A DNA stretch of 64,000 nucleotides from Echinicola strongylocentroti. Its GTDB lineage: Bacteria > Bacteroidota > Bacteroidia > Cytophagales > Cyclobacteriaceae. Position 1 is the stretch's first letter. Each line of letters opens with the position of its first letter. Of the stretch, positions 26,825-36,980 are shown in pieces. The notes under the pieces are model-generated. The model was not told the origin of the DNA. It ran no database searches and saw only the letters and a list, made by a program, of their open reading frames with translations. The DNA lies in assembly GCF_003260975.1 (NCBI RefSeq), contig NZ_CP030041.1:620001-684000 (forward strand), in the 5' to 3' direction. A program made the position numbers and the translations under genes.

Positions 26825-29800
26825 CTATTTAATCAATTCACTTGGTGCATACCCAAATTGCTTCTTAAATCGTCGACTAAAATAAAGAGGGTCATTGAAC
26901 CCAACAGCATGGGCGACTTCCGAGACATTATAGTTTTTTGTTTTCAACAGGGATGCCGCTTTTTTGAGTCGTATTGTCCTTATAAACTCATTTGGGGACA
27001 TATCGGTCAGCTCGGATATTTTTCTGTATAATTTGGATGAGCTTAGTGCCAATTCCGAACTTAAAAATGCAGGGGTCAATGCAGGATTAGCAAGGTTTAT
27101 CTCTACAATTTCCTTGATATTTGAGATCAGGTCAATATCGAGTTGTGAATACGCCAAGCTGGTCACCTCACTTTCTGTCTCTTCAGAAAACCGCTGTTTA
27201 AGTTCAAACCGGATTTTGATAATATTATCGATTCTTGATTTTAACAGCGAGGGATCAAAAGGCTTCACCAAGTACCCGTCTATTCCAATTTTATATCCTT
27301 TTATCCGGTTTTCATTTTCGCCCAAAGCAGTCAGCAATACAATGGCCGTGTGACTGATAATTTCATCGCTTTTGAGTGCTTTGACAAATTCAAAACCATC
27401 CATAACCGGCATCATCACATCAACCACACAAAGGACAGGTTTGATCTTACGGCACAGCTCTAATCCCACCTTGCCATTTTCTGCTCCATAAACTTTAAAA
27501 TGCCCGGAAAGGAACTCTATTAAATAATTTCGAAGTTCCGAGCTATCATCAATTACCAATATCGGTGACTTCACGTCTATATTTGTTTTGGGAGTAGTGT
27601 AGACATCAGGCGTGTTCAATGGTTTTGCGAAGCCAGAGGAAGCTGTTTCCTGCGTATCCGGCACGAAACTGGATAGTTCACTGCTGCTATATGCACTTTC
27701 AGAAATCGGTAATTCTACCGTGAATATACTTCCCGAGCTGTCACAAGAACTTTTAACAACTATTTTACCTTTGTGAATTCCAACTAAAGATTTTACAAGT
27801 GATAACCCAATACCAGTACCTGTAGTATTATCTTTACTATTTGAGGCCTGATAAAACCTATTGAAAATTTTCTCCTGACTTTCTAAAGGAATCCCAATCC
27901 CATCATCACTGACTTCTACTATCAAGGTTTTGGACCCGTTGCCCTTTACTCCGATAAACAAATCTACATGTCCATGACTGTTGGTGAATTTTATGGCGTT
28001 TGACAGTAGATTATATAGTATTTTATTGTATTTATCTATATCTATCCAACATTCAATAGACTCCTCTTCCACATTAAAATTGATATTTATACTTTTTGAC
28101 TGCGCCAATTCTATAAAAGAACAGAAAATATCTTTTGTTCTGGGCACTATATCTACTTTGGAGACTTTTAACTTGATCTCTCCTCCTTCGGCACGTCTGA
28201 AATCAAGAATTTGATTGACTAACCTTAAGAGTCTACTGGTGCTATGATTGATTAGGTTGGCTTTGCTCTTAATATAATCATCGCTGTTGTCATGTTCCAG
28301 AATTTGCTTTACAGGCCCCAGTATCAACGAAAGAGGTGTCCTGAGCTCATGAGAAATATTGGTAAAAAACCGTAGTTTTTCATTATTGAGTTTTTCATCC
28401 CGCTCCCTTTGAACTTTTTCTGTCAGCAGTTCTTGTTTTAGCATAACACGAAACTTTATTTGCTTTCTTGTAAAATAACCTATCAAACCCAAAAAGCATA
28501 GCATAAGGGCTATTCCCGGGTAACTAGCCCAAAAAGGAGGTGATATTTTGATCATATATGATGACACCTCACTCCATTTACCATCACTGTTACTAGAGCG
28601 AATCCTGAAATGATAAGTCCCCGAAGACAAATTGGTGTATTGGACTGTCCTGGAGTTGCTACTGGTCTCTATCCATTCTTGATCAAATCCCTCCAGCATG
28701 TATTCGAATTTGTTTAAACGCTGATTGGTAAACGAAGCATTCGAAAACTGAATCGAAAAGTTTCTGTTTTTATAGTTAAGCGAAACGTTTCTGGAATAAT
28801 TAAAATCTTTAGTAAGAGGAACTTGTCCGTTTATCCTCACTCCTGGCACCACTAATTCATTATTTACTTTAAACGCTGTAATTACCGGTTTAGGAGACCA
28901 CTCATTTTGCTTAATACTCAACGGGGAAAAATAGATGACCCCATTCTTTCCGCCCAAATAAATTTTTGAATTATTGAAATGGTAAAATCCACTGGAACTA
29001 AATACATCAAGCCTGTTACCGCTGCTTACATTATAAATATTCACCAAGTTGTTATCTACATCAAGCCTGGATATATTATTGTCATTCATATTGAGCCACA
29101 AATAACCATTGGCATCCTCAACAATATCAGTCACCCACTCACCATTCAATTCTTTTGGTTTTGATAGTTGTTTGAAAGTATTGTTTTGGTAATCAAAAAC
29201 TGCCAGCCCTTTTCGGGTAGCAGCCCATATTAAGTCCCTGGAATCTATCATTATATCGCTTACATTCTCATGGGGAAGGCCACGGTTGGATTGATTACTC
29301 TCTCCAAATACGACGGGTTTCTTCTTTGCCACATTGTACATAACCACCCCTGTTTCGGTCGCAAACCATAGGTTCTTGTCCAAGTCAACGGCTACTTTGT
29401 TTATTTCAAAATTTGGTAGTAGGTGAATAGATGGTTTTAACGTATGCTTATCGATAAACCTGGCACCTTCACCATAAGAACATACCAAAAAATAGTCCTC
29501 ATAGTCGACAAAATTAATAATGGGAGAGGCTTTAAAACCAACATCTATAATTTCGGACGTTTGTTTGATATAATTATAAACCAGTACTTGTCCATTCCAT
29601 AAACCACAATAAAAGGTTTCTCCATCAGGAGAATATATGCTTGCAATGTCATAATTGCCACTGAACAGCGGGACGAAATCTCCCGCTTCAGAAATAAAAA
29701 GACCATTATGCCTAGTGGCGACTACTACTTCATCTAAATAGGTCTTCGAAAATCCCCTAATTCGAGGAGCCTGATTTTCGATGTACTTTGATATGCCCTT

Positions 29801-30865
29801 ATTGGTTTTAAATTGGTTTTCGTAGGGATCATATTTATCCAGCCCCTCTTCCGTCCCGATCCACAGCACACCCGATGGGTCAAAATACAGCGCGGACACC
29901 AAATTATCAACTAATGACTGGTCGTCTGATAATACGGCGAAGTGCCACTGATAATCCCCTTTACTTATATCTTCCAAAGCATCACAAACCAGCAAACCTC
30001 CTAGCGTTCCCACCCAGTATTTACCATCTGGAGCTTGTGCCACACATAAAAAATAAGGCCCTAGCTTATCCCTTATCTGATCATCTTCTATATATAAATT
30101 GACAAAAACATCAAGGGCTTTATCAAACTTGTATAGCCCTTCCCTGGTTCCTACAAAAATATCACCTTTTGCATCTTCGTATATAAAATACAAGTATGGG
30201 TTAATGGCTGACGCATCCGGTATCTCCAATGTGAAATAGCTGATTTCTGAAATAATCCCTGTACTGCCAAGTTTGATTCTGGCAACGCCAGCAGTTTCAT
30301 AAGAACCTATCCAAATATTGCCCTTATTATCCTCAAAGATTTCTTTAACATAGTTAAACCCTTCCAGCGGAACTTTAGTAAACGTATTCTTATCACGTTC
30401 AAACAAATATAGGCCTGCGTATTTTGTACCAACCCAAACCCGGGCAAACTTATCTATATAGACAGAGCGCACTTCCTCATCAGGTAAGCTATTCGGATCA
30501 TCTTTATCCGGTAAATAGGTCGTAAAAACATGCGTATCGAGCTGCAGGTGGGACAGACCTTTCCTAGTCCCAATCCATAAACTATTCGATGTGCTATCTA
30601 ATTTTAAAGCTGTAATATCTTCATTATATAGTGAATTCGTTCCTACATCATTACTCAAATAGTTCTTAAACTGGAATCCATCAAATCGATTTAAACCATA
30701 AAAGGTCCCCAACCAAACAGCCCCCTGCTGGTCCTGAACTATATGTCTGATGGAATTATGAGACAATCCATCTTCATCGTTATAATGCTCAAATTCTATG
30801 CTTTGAGCTACAGCGTATGAAATCGACATGATCAATAAAAATGATAGAACTAAACGTTGTTTCAT
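26825..30865 (-). CDS. Hybrid two-component system regulator (HTCS)
   Basis: 1346 residues from the ATG at 30865; a TTG two codons earlier is less likely. Order: signal peptide, two-component propeller repeats (WLGTFYGLNRFDG, WIGTRKGLSHL and others, about 20-690), Y_Y_Y domain (about 715-785), a membrane span, HisKA with His839 in ISHELRTP, HATPase (NAIKFTNSHG, DDGIGIP, GTGIGLSLV), receiver with Asp1149 in VVDVMMP, and a C-terminal AraC-type DNA-binding domain (VGFNDPLYFSRRFKKQFG). Such regulators sense glycan fragments in the periplasm and switch on adjacent Sus loci. It lies at the downstream end of the GH29/GH92 cluster and is its probable regulator. Confidence 0.93.
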   Translation of the reverse strand: MKQRLVLSFLLIMSISYAVAQSIEFEHYNDEDGLSHNSIRHIVQDQQGAVWLGTFYGLNRFDGFQFKNYLSNDVGTNSLYNEDITALKLDSTSNSLWIGTRKGLSHLQLDTHVFTTYLPDKDDPNSLPDEEVRSVYIDKFARVWVGTKYAGLYLFERDKNTFTKVPLEGFNYVKEIFEDNKGNIWIGSYETAGVARIKLGSTGIISEISYFTLEIPDASAINPYLYFIYEDAKGDIFVGTREGLYKFDKALDVFVNLYIEDDQIRDKLGPYFLCVAQAPDGKYWVGTLGGLLVCDALEDISKGDYQWHFAVLSDDQSLVDNLVSALYFDPSGVLWIGTEEGLDKYDPYENQFKTNKGISKYIENQAPRIRGFSKTYLDEVVVATRHNGLFISEAGDFVPLFSGNYDIASIYSPDGETFYCGLWNGQVLVYNYIKQTSEIIDVGFKASPIINFVDYEDYFLVCSYGEGARFIDKHTLKPSIHLLPNFEINKVAVDLDKNLWFATETGVVMYNVAKKKPVVFGESNQSNRGLPHENVSDIMIDSRDLIWAATRKGLAVFDYQNNTFKQLSKPKELNGEWVTDIVEDANGYLWLNMNDNNISRLDVDNNLVNIYNVSSGNRLDVFSSSGFYHFNNSKIYLGGKNGVIYFSPLSIKQNEWSPKPVITAFKVNNELVVPGVRINGQVPLTKDFNYSRNVSLNYKNRNFSIQFSNASFTNQRLNKFEYMLEGFDQEWIETSSNSRTVQYTNLSSGTYHFRIRSSNSDGKWSEVSSYMIKISPPFWASYPGIALMLCFLGLIGYFTRKQIKFRVMLKQELLTEKVQRERDEKLNNEKLRFFTNISHELRTPLSLILGPVKQILEHDNSDDYIKSKANLINHSTSRLLRLVNQILDFRRAEGGEIKLKVSKVDIVPRTKDIFCSFIELAQSKSININFNVEEESIECWIDIDKYNKILYNLLSNAIKFTNSHGHVDLFIGVKGNGSKTLIVEVSDDGIGIPLESQEKIFNRFYQASNSKDNTTGTGIGLSLVKSLVGIHKGKIVVKSSCDSSGSIFTVELPISESAYSSSELSSFVPDTQETASSGFAKPLNTPDVYTTPKTNIDVKSPILVIDDSSELRNYLIEFLSGHFKVYGAENGKVGLELCRKIKPVLCVVDVMMPVMDGFEFVKALKSDEIISHTAIVLLTALGENENRIKGYKIGIDGYLVKPFDPSLLKSRIDNIIKIRFELKQRFSEETESEVTSLAYSQLDIDLISNIKEIVEINLANPALTPAFLSSELALSSSKLYRKISELTDMSPNEFIRTIRLKKAASLLKTKNYNVSEVAHAVGFNDPLYFSRRFKKQFGYAPSELIK

Positions 30866-31040
30866 TAGCAAACTGCATTACACCCAGTAATCTACTTCTT
30901 TCTAACTTATAGTAGAAATAGGATTTGTTTATTGTCATCAGCCATAATCCAAACCCCGATCAAAAACTGCCTAAGAACAGAAAGCCAGATGCTTTCATAT
31001 GCATCACGAAAGCACTCCATTCTTCACCAAAGGACTTGTA

Positions 31041-31098
31041 TTGACCTATCTACGCCGCGCACAGGTATTGCGGTCTGATCTGGCGCAGCAGACAAAAT
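31041..31098 (-). repeat. Fragment of a CCCGG-family variant, reverse orientation
   Basis: Read on the minus strand it gives CAATACCTGTGCGCGGCGTAG followed by ATAGG, like the right part of the 184-bp form. No ends are preserved. It lies between the regulator and the GH29 gene. Confidence 0.4.
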
Positions 31099-31167
31099 CA
31101 GTCGCCTCGCTGGGGAATTGGGATGAACCAAGTGCTTTGTCCCATTTGATGCTGGCTTTATGAGAGG

Positions 31168-32484
31168 TCATTTTTCAGACTGCACAAACTCCACATTTGT
31201 CAGCTTCACTACGATGGGGTTTGGCCAAGTTTTGTTATTGTAAACCCGCTGGGCCCTGGTGATAGATAATTCCAGTTTATCTTCTCGCTGACTGTAGCGG
31301 GTGGTGGGCTTATTATCGGGTGAATACTCGACCACCAAATCGTTTTGTCCTAGGACGGAAATTTCAGTTTGATCGGTTCCCCTGATGCTTTCGGTATAAA
31401 AAAGTCTTCTTTTACCATAGGGCCACGCTGTCTGGTTGGTGATAAAAACATAGGCCGTATTGTCATCCTTGGCCTTGGTAAACCATAAGTCCCCTTCTTT
31501 GATCACACTGGGCACCGTTCTTACATTCTTGACTGATTCGTTATTTATAAACATCCAAAGTGCCATTTCACGCAAACGTTCCTCCTGCTCTATGGGGATT
31601 TCACCATTGGGCTTAGGCCCAATATTCATTAAAAAATTACCTCCTTTGGCCCTGATTTCTATCAGCTTATTGATCAAGTCCCCTCCATCTTTGTACTCTT
31701 CGTTGGTAGGCTTGTAGGCCCACTGTGTTCCCATGGTCATACAGGTTTCCCAAGGACCCGGAAGAGGAGCGTCAGGGATTTTTTGTTCCGGGGTTTCCAT
31801 TTCCCCTCTGGTCACGACGATGTCCGGATACTCTTCATGTACATATTGCACCAAGTTCTGATTAGAAAAAGAGTCAAAAAACACCATGTCGATATTGCCA
31901 TAATTGGTGAATAATTCGTCCACCTGTTTTTTGGCATATTCATATAGTTCTTCATTGTCAGTAACCTGTGTCATTGGGCCTTTTCTCGAAATCAAATGTC
32001 CTTGATTGTGGATAAAACTAAAGTCTTCAGGAGAAAAATAAAACCCTACTTTTAATCCAAATTTCCGCAATGACTCCACTAACATAGCGGTAATGTCTTT
32101 GCCGTATGGCGTATTCATGATGTTAAAATCTGTCGTTTGTGTATCCCACATGCAAAACCCATTGTGGTGTTTGGTAGTGAATACCACATACTCAGCCCCT
32201 GTCAATTTAAATAGCCTTGCCCATTCGTCCGGGTCATAATCCTTTGGGTAGAATGTACTCGGGAGTTCTGTCATATAGCGCTCCACATAATCTTCGGAAG
32301 CCCCTACCATGGAATGGCTAATGACACTTCCCAACTGTGAGTCTACGCTCCAATGCACAAAAATCCCAAACCCCATATCCATAAAGTCTTCTTCCAACGC
32401 AGGGTTGTTTTTAAGCTGACTAAAACCAGCAATACTCAACAGACATAATAAAAACGTCAATATGCATTTTTTACTTTTGATCAT
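31168..32484 (-). CDS. Alpha-L-fucosidase, family GH29
   Basis: 438 residues. Signal peptide 1-22 (AGFSQ). The catalytic barrel begins MGFGIFVHWSVDSQLGS and contains YVVFTTKHHNGFCMWDT, with the HH pair typical of GH29, then VGFYFSPEDF and NIDMVFFDSF, whose Asp204 is in the nucleophile position. RAKGGNFLMNIGPKPNGEIP closes the domain. It releases alpha-L-fucose with retention of configuration, probably in the periplasm. It lies in the locus with GH92 and SusCD, suggesting a fucose-bearing mannose-rich glycan. The general acid is not conserved between GH29 subfamilies, so it cannot be pinned here. Confidence 0.9.
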   Translation of the reverse strand: MIKSKKCILTFLLCLLSIAGFSQLKNNPALEEDFMDMGFGIFVHWSVDSQLGSVISHSMVGASEDYVERYMTELPSTFYPKDYDPDEWARLFKLTGAEYVVFTTKHHNGFCMWDTQTTDFNIMNTPYGKDITAMLVESLRKFGLKVGFYFSPEDFSFIHNQGHLISRKGPMTQVTDNEELYEYAKKQVDELFTNYGNIDMVFFDSFSNQNLVQYVHEEYPDIVVTRGEMETPEQKIPDAPLPGPWETCMTMGTQWAYKPTNEEYKDGGDLINKLIEIRAKGGNFLMNIGPKPNGEIPIEQEERLREMALWMFINNESVKNVRTVPSVIKEGDLWFTKAKDDNTAYVFITNQTAWPYGKRRLFYTESIRGTDQTEISVLGQNDLVVEYSPDNKPTTRYSQREDKLELSITRAQRVYNNKTWPNPIVVKLTNVEFVQSEK

Positions 32485-32494
32485 TATTTTATGG

Positions 32495-32627
32495 TTTTTG
32501 ATTATACGCTTTCTTGCCAGTAGTTTTTATTTCTCGCCGAACGCACAGAAAACCCAGAATGAAACAACGCTTTTCTGAGATTTCCGTGGTTTCTGTGAGG
32601 ACCTATTTCATATCCCTGTGATTACTG
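32495..32627 (-). repeat. 133-bp intergenic repeat, copy 2
   Basis: Gap-free match to 14059-14191. It starts 10 bp upstream of the GH29 start codon, so it occupies that gene's promoter/leader region. On the minus strand it contains GTATAATC close to the GH29 gene. Confidence 0.85.
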
Positions 32628-32705
32628 GTATCATTGCGGATATACATATTATGGTTTATTAATCAATCAATTTCACTAGTTTTTTGTCCCGAAAGAGGCA
32701 TTGAC

Positions 32706-32760
32706 ATTGGTCGATCTACGCCACACAGATATTATGTCCTGATCCGCCGCGTGGATGCCC
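32706..32760 (-). repeat. Fragment of a CCCGG-family variant, reverse orientation
   Basis: On the minus strand it reads GATCAGGACATAATA and TGTGTGGCGTAGAT, resembling the right half of the diverged copies at 37374 and 52995. Degenerate and without ends; it adjoins an intact copy at 32783. Confidence 0.35.
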
Positions 32761-32782
32761 ACACCTCCAAGGATACTATTAA

Positions 32783-32948
32783 CCCGGATTATGCATTAGG
32801 AATCGTAGTGAGAGCTGAAATTGCAAGAAAATCAGTTAGTTTGGAGGCATTAGCGTAGCACCGCTACGGTTATGCCGAAAACTAAAGTGAAACGGCTGAT
32901 TTTGAAGCAGTTTCAAGTCGCAACAGATAGGCTAATGCATATTCCGGG
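32783..32948 (+). mobile_element. CCCGG palindromic element, copy 2 (166 bp)
   Basis: Same length and structure as the copy at 5087. Flanks are ATTAA (left) and TTTAA (right), one base apart. The right flank ends exactly where the stop codon of the minus-strand gene at 32954 begins, so the element sits immediately 3' of that gene. Confidence 0.85.
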
Positions 32949-32953
32949 TTTAA

Positions 32954-34654
32954 TTACGGTGATTTTTCTATTGCCAAATCACCTTCGATAAGTGGCCATG
33001 AATCAAAATCCCTATTGAGTTTTTGCCCATCTTCGGCCACCAACACCCATTGGTCTTTTTCAGCATTGACATCGTAGGTTAGTAAAGGCCCACCGGGAAA
33101 TTGAAATTGAGTATTCAAACGCCCAGAATCAGGGTTATTATTTAAGACCTCTTCGAAGATGGCCGATGCTTCTACATCCTCAAATACAGCTATTACCCCG
33201 AGGCTATCACTAGAATACATCACTATGCTTACCCCGTTGGCTCCTGAAAAAGAAGACCAATTACCTTCTTTGACCACTGCATCCATCCCCTTGGGCACAG
33301 ATACGGGGCCTGCTGCACACGCAAAATCTTCATATACGCCTGTATTGTTCCAGTCCATAAAATCCTCCCCAGGCCCGGATAAGTGGATTATTTCAGACAA
33401 ATGATCGGCATTATCCTTTATAAAAAGACAAATGGGCCTAGCGACAATCTGTGAACTTCTTCCCCTGTTCACACCGCCGGCACTAATCAGGAAATTCTTC
33501 CCTGCACTACTGATTTCTGGTGACGCTTCCGGTCCATGGCCCTGACGGACAAAATACCCTTCACCTTTATTAAAGAGCACCTCTACAAACAGGTCAGATG
33601 GCCGATAAGGCATGCAGGCTCCCATCACAGCATGCCTGATGGCTACGCCCACGTTTTTGTCATAGTCTTCAATTTGCGAATAACTCAGCCAGGATTTAAC
33701 AAATGCCGCATGGTAATCCGTCGTAAGCTCCTCGATACTTGCTTTTTCATACCTCCTGCGCATTGGTGGAAAATGCTTTAAATGGAGACTGTTCAACGCA
33801 TAACTCCAGTTGATATAGTCGAGTACGTCTCTGGCCGATTGCCTTACTTTATCGGAGGCGAAAGCTTCTAGGTTAAGCAAGGCAGTAATGGTATATCCTA
33901 AATAGGGAATGGAATTAAATTCATAGAGGCCATTGGTTTTCATCTCATCCAATAGGGACAATAGCTTTTCCTCCATGCCATTTTGCACATTATCATAGCG
34001 GCTGTCGGTATTCCCCTCCAACCGTAACCATCTGTTTTTCAGGTACCTCGACCCTTCTGTCATCAGCAGGTGATTTTCGGTCTCCATGACCAGCCCCAAC
34101 GTTCTAGGAACGGTGTAGCTGAACCTGCCACCATCCTCCGACAAGAGGACATCCACCAAGTGGTCTTTGGTGTCGGGATAAATCACCGCAGGATCATCAC
34201 CGAATTTCCAAAGGATGGTCGTCAGGATGGTGAGTGGAAAATCATAGTCACCTTTCGGGTTTAATGGCCATGAAGAACCACAATTTCCCCAAACGGTCAT
34301 CTTTTGTATTATTTCATTTACTTCGTCAACATGCTGTTTTAGCATCAGCCTAGCTAAAAGAACCCGGGCAGTATTCCCTTTTTTTAAAAGCATCTCTTCG
34401 GTAATGGGCATTTTGGCAAGGATGCTATAAATACTATCGGCAAAAGCCGACTCCTCTTTCCACGCCAATGTCCGGTCATGAGGAACAGGCATATTACCTG
34501 TCGCCACCTCCACGTTACGGTATTTTATTGGACCAAAGGCCCAGGATTTAAGCTGCTTATTATTGAGCACGATCAGTAATGACAATATCCCCAGAGGAAT
34601 AGCCAAATAATACATTACTACCTTCTTAGCCTTCATCGGTCTTACTATTGACAT
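32954..34654 (-). CDS. Unrecognised membrane-anchored protein of the GH29/GH92 locus
   Basis: 566 residues, or 560 from a second Met (MKAKKVVMYY). One N-terminal membrane span (about 13-31) with no lipobox or cleavage site. Residues about 60-350 are helical (NLEAFASDKVRQSARDVLDYI, HFPPMRRRYEKASIEELTTDYHAA), and 380-560 look beta-rich (HLSEIIHLSGPGEDFMDW). A helical toroid plus beta-sandwich layout would resemble polysaccharide lyases or related glycan enzymes, but I see no catalytic signature I can name. It overlaps no neighbour and lies 19 bp after GH92, so it is co-transcribed and probably acts on the same glycan. A good candidate for a new family. Confidence 0.7.
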   Translation of the reverse strand: MSIVRPMKAKKVVMYYLAIPLGILSLLIVLNNKQLKSWAFGPIKYRNVEVATGNMPVPHDRTLAWKEESAFADSIYSILAKMPITEEMLLKKGNTARVLLARLMLKQHVDEVNEIIQKMTVWGNCGSSWPLNPKGDYDFPLTILTTILWKFGDDPAVIYPDTKDHLVDVLLSEDGGRFSYTVPRTLGLVMETENHLLMTEGSRYLKNRWLRLEGNTDSRYDNVQNGMEEKLLSLLDEMKTNGLYEFNSIPYLGYTITALLNLEAFASDKVRQSARDVLDYINWSYALNSLHLKHFPPMRRRYEKASIEELTTDYHAAFVKSWLSYSQIEDYDKNVGVAIRHAVMGACMPYRPSDLFVEVLFNKGEGYFVRQGHGPEASPEISSAGKNFLISAGGVNRGRSSQIVARPICLFIKDNADHLSEIIHLSGPGEDFMDWNNTGVYEDFACAAGPVSVPKGMDAVVKEGNWSSFSGANGVSIVMYSSDSLGVIAVFEDVEASAIFEEVLNNNPDSGRLNTQFQFPGGPLLTYDVNAEKDQWVLVAEDGQKLNRDFDSWPLIEGDLAIEKSP

Positions 34655-34673
34655 CCATCACCTGCGTCCAATG

Positions 34674-36980
34674 TTACTGGTCGGCCATTTGAAGGACCAG
34701 TCTTCCTCCTTTTGTAATCTGACTATTATGAATCACGTAGCCCTCAAGCACTTCATTATTCCATTTCGCTGACTTTACATATACATTTTCTTCGCTATTA
34801 TTGTCCGCTTCAATGGTAAAAGTAGCATTGGAATAGAAGTCTGGGTTCAAGTCAATACTAATTTTATCAAAGAGGGGACTGCCTATTTGATACACAGGAT
34901 CTTCATCTACGCCTCCATTCATTTGAAAAAGACCTATTTTCATCATTACGGCCAAACTCCCCATCAGTCCCTGGTCTTCATCACCATTATAGCCCGTGGA
35001 TGGGGACAAACCGCTGAAGGTTTCCCTTACCACATTACGGCTCCAATACTGCGTCAAATCCGGTCTTCCTATCTGATGAAAAACAAAAGCCGTCTGTATC
35101 GATGGCTGGTTTCCATAGTTTATTGGTATTTTTCTATACTCAGGATGCTCTTCCAGGTCGTGGGAGGTCCCCGCTGTAAAGTCCAATTTACTAGCCTCTT
35201 CAAATTGCCCATTTAGTTGTTGGACCGCTTTATCACGCCCTCCCATCAGCTCCGCCAGCCCTTCTAAATTATGGGGTACAAACCAAGTGGCCTGTGCTGC
35301 GTTAGCTTCGACAAAACCGACTTTGTACTGGTAAGGATCAAACTTCTCCAACCACTCGCCCTCGACATTTTTTGGACGCATCCATCCAGTTGTTTCATCA
35401 TATACATTTTTGAAATTTTCGGAACGTTTTATAAAATAGCCATAATCCGCTTCATGCCCCAGTTTTTTGGCCAACTGTGCGAGTGTCCAATCCTGATAGG
35501 CGTATTCCATCGTAAGGCCTGCACCATCCTGATGACCTCCAAATTTCCCTTCCGGTATCGGGTACGGCACATAGCCATTTTCAATATAGTATTTGAGCCC
35601 TCCACCATAATTTGTGTGATGTTCATATCCTGCTTTTTCCATGATTCCGCCGATCATGTGGTTTTTTTTCAGGATTTGGTAAATGCTCTCCAAGTCTTCT
35701 GTAACCAGCCCTTCCTGAATAGCGCTCACGATAAAAGGGGTACTGGAAGCTCCTGTCATCACATAGGTGTAGTTTCCTCCAGAAGGCCCCCTGGGCACCA
35801 GGCCACCGTCTTTTTGATATTGTAGGAGCGAATAAACAAATTGCTGTTTAATCTCAGGATAGACGAGTCCCCAAAGGGTGTTGATTGTCCATTGGGCGCC
35901 CCAATAAGAGTCGGAGTTAAAGTGGTTGAATTCTGGTTTGCCATTTGAATCAAGAGGTAACTGACCTATCCTAAACACTTCACCTGTATTGTCTGGATAG
36001 GCACCATTTACGTCGTTAATGATCCTTCTCCCCTGCAAGGAATGCCACAAATCCGTATAAAATCTTCGTTGATCGGTGGCTGTTCCTCCCTCTACTTTGA
36101 TCCTACCCAATAGACCATTCCACTCCTCGGTAGATTCCCTCACTACCTTATCAAAATCCCAATGAGGCATTTCTTCTTCGATATTAAGCCCTGCATTTTC
36201 TACTGATGTATAAGAAACCCCAACTTTCATTAGGACTTTCTTGCGGGGATCATCAAGTTTTATCAAATAATTGCCGGTCTTATCATCCTTTTTTACTGAG
36301 GTGACATCGGTATTCAACAGTACTTTAAAATAAACTGTAAAAGGCTTTGGCCTTCTGTGGGTAGCATCCATCACCACTTTTCCCGAAAGCTCATTATCGC
36401 TGTTCTGGGTGAGCTCTCCATCCATATTTTCGCATGGCCCGAGCATGGTGTTAAGGTTAAATAAGATGGCTGACTGGGAGTCTTCTGGATAGGTATACTG
36501 ATGGAGGCCTACACGTGTGGTACTGGTCAGTTCAGATGCTATTTTGAACCTGTCTAGGTCCACATAGTGATATCCCGGAGAAATCCTTTCAGTTTCGTGG
36601 CTAAACTTGGAATAAAAATCTTCAAAAATGGTGCTTTCATTTGCAGCTGACACCGTCACTGGCATTACGGAGATACCGGACATTTGCCATGCATGAATAT
36701 GGCTGAAGCCTCTTATCGTGTCGGTCTTATACCTGTAGCCGCTCCCCCATGCACCATCAATTTCTGTATCGGGACTTAGGTTAACCATCCCAAACGGCCG
36801 GCTTGCGGACGAAAAGAAAAACCACCTGGAATTCTCCGAATCCAACAATGGGTAGACCAACTCTGAATAGGTCTTCTGCTCTCCATGTTTATCTACCGTT
36901 TTTACTTTTTGTTGACAAGAACTGATGGTTCCCAAAGTCAGGTATATGATAACCTGCAAATACAATTTCCTCTTATCCAT
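34674..36980 (-). CDS. GH92 family alpha-mannosidase, lipoprotein
   Basis: 768 residues. The signal ends at ISSC, so it is a lipoprotein. GH92 landmarks are SSASRPFGMVNLSPDT, GSGYRYKTDTIRGFSHIH, DLWHSLQGRRIINDVNG, FNSDSYWGAQWTINTLWGL, and near the end GTSHDLEEHPEYRKI and NYGNQPSIQTAFVFHQIG. The acidic GDEDQG follows, where GH92 enzymes carry their base aspartates. Family members are Ca2+-dependent exo-alpha-mannosidases, mostly alpha-1,2. Several usual GH92 positions differ (GLMGSLAVM in place of the common GQMSAW), so linkage specificity may be different. It heads the enzyme part of the locus. Confidence 0.88.
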   Translation of the reverse strand: MDKRKLYLQVIIYLTLGTISSCQQKVKTVDKHGEQKTYSELVYPLLDSENSRWFFFSSASRPFGMVNLSPDTEIDGAWGSGYRYKTDTIRGFSHIHAWQMSGISVMPVTVSAANESTIFEDFYSKFSHETERISPGYHYVDLDRFKIASELTSTTRVGLHQYTYPEDSQSAILFNLNTMLGPCENMDGELTQNSDNELSGKVVMDATHRRPKPFTVYFKVLLNTDVTSVKKDDKTGNYLIKLDDPRKKVLMKVGVSYTSVENAGLNIEEEMPHWDFDKVVRESTEEWNGLLGRIKVEGGTATDQRRFYTDLWHSLQGRRIINDVNGAYPDNTGEVFRIGQLPLDSNGKPEFNHFNSDSYWGAQWTINTLWGLVYPEIKQQFVYSLLQYQKDGGLVPRGPSGGNYTYVMTGASSTPFIVSAIQEGLVTEDLESIYQILKKNHMIGGIMEKAGYEHHTNYGGGLKYYIENGYVPYPIPEGKFGGHQDGAGLTMEYAYQDWTLAQLAKKLGHEADYGYFIKRSENFKNVYDETTGWMRPKNVEGEWLEKFDPYQYKVGFVEANAAQATWFVPHNLEGLAELMGGRDKAVQQLNGQFEEASKLDFTAGTSHDLEEHPEYRKIPINYGNQPSIQTAFVFHQIGRPDLTQYWSRNVVRETFSGLSPSTGYNGDEDQGLMGSLAVMMKIGLFQMNGGVDEDPVYQIGSPLFDKISIDLNPDFYSNATFTIEADNNSEENVYVKSAKWNNEVLEGYVIHNSQITKGGRLVLQMADQ

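Noticed and set aside
32785..32953. A promoter or gene inside the palindromic element as its main function
   Set aside because: No ORF of useful length is shared by the copies, and a full TTG/TAnnTTTG pair was not found inside; left open only for copy 1.
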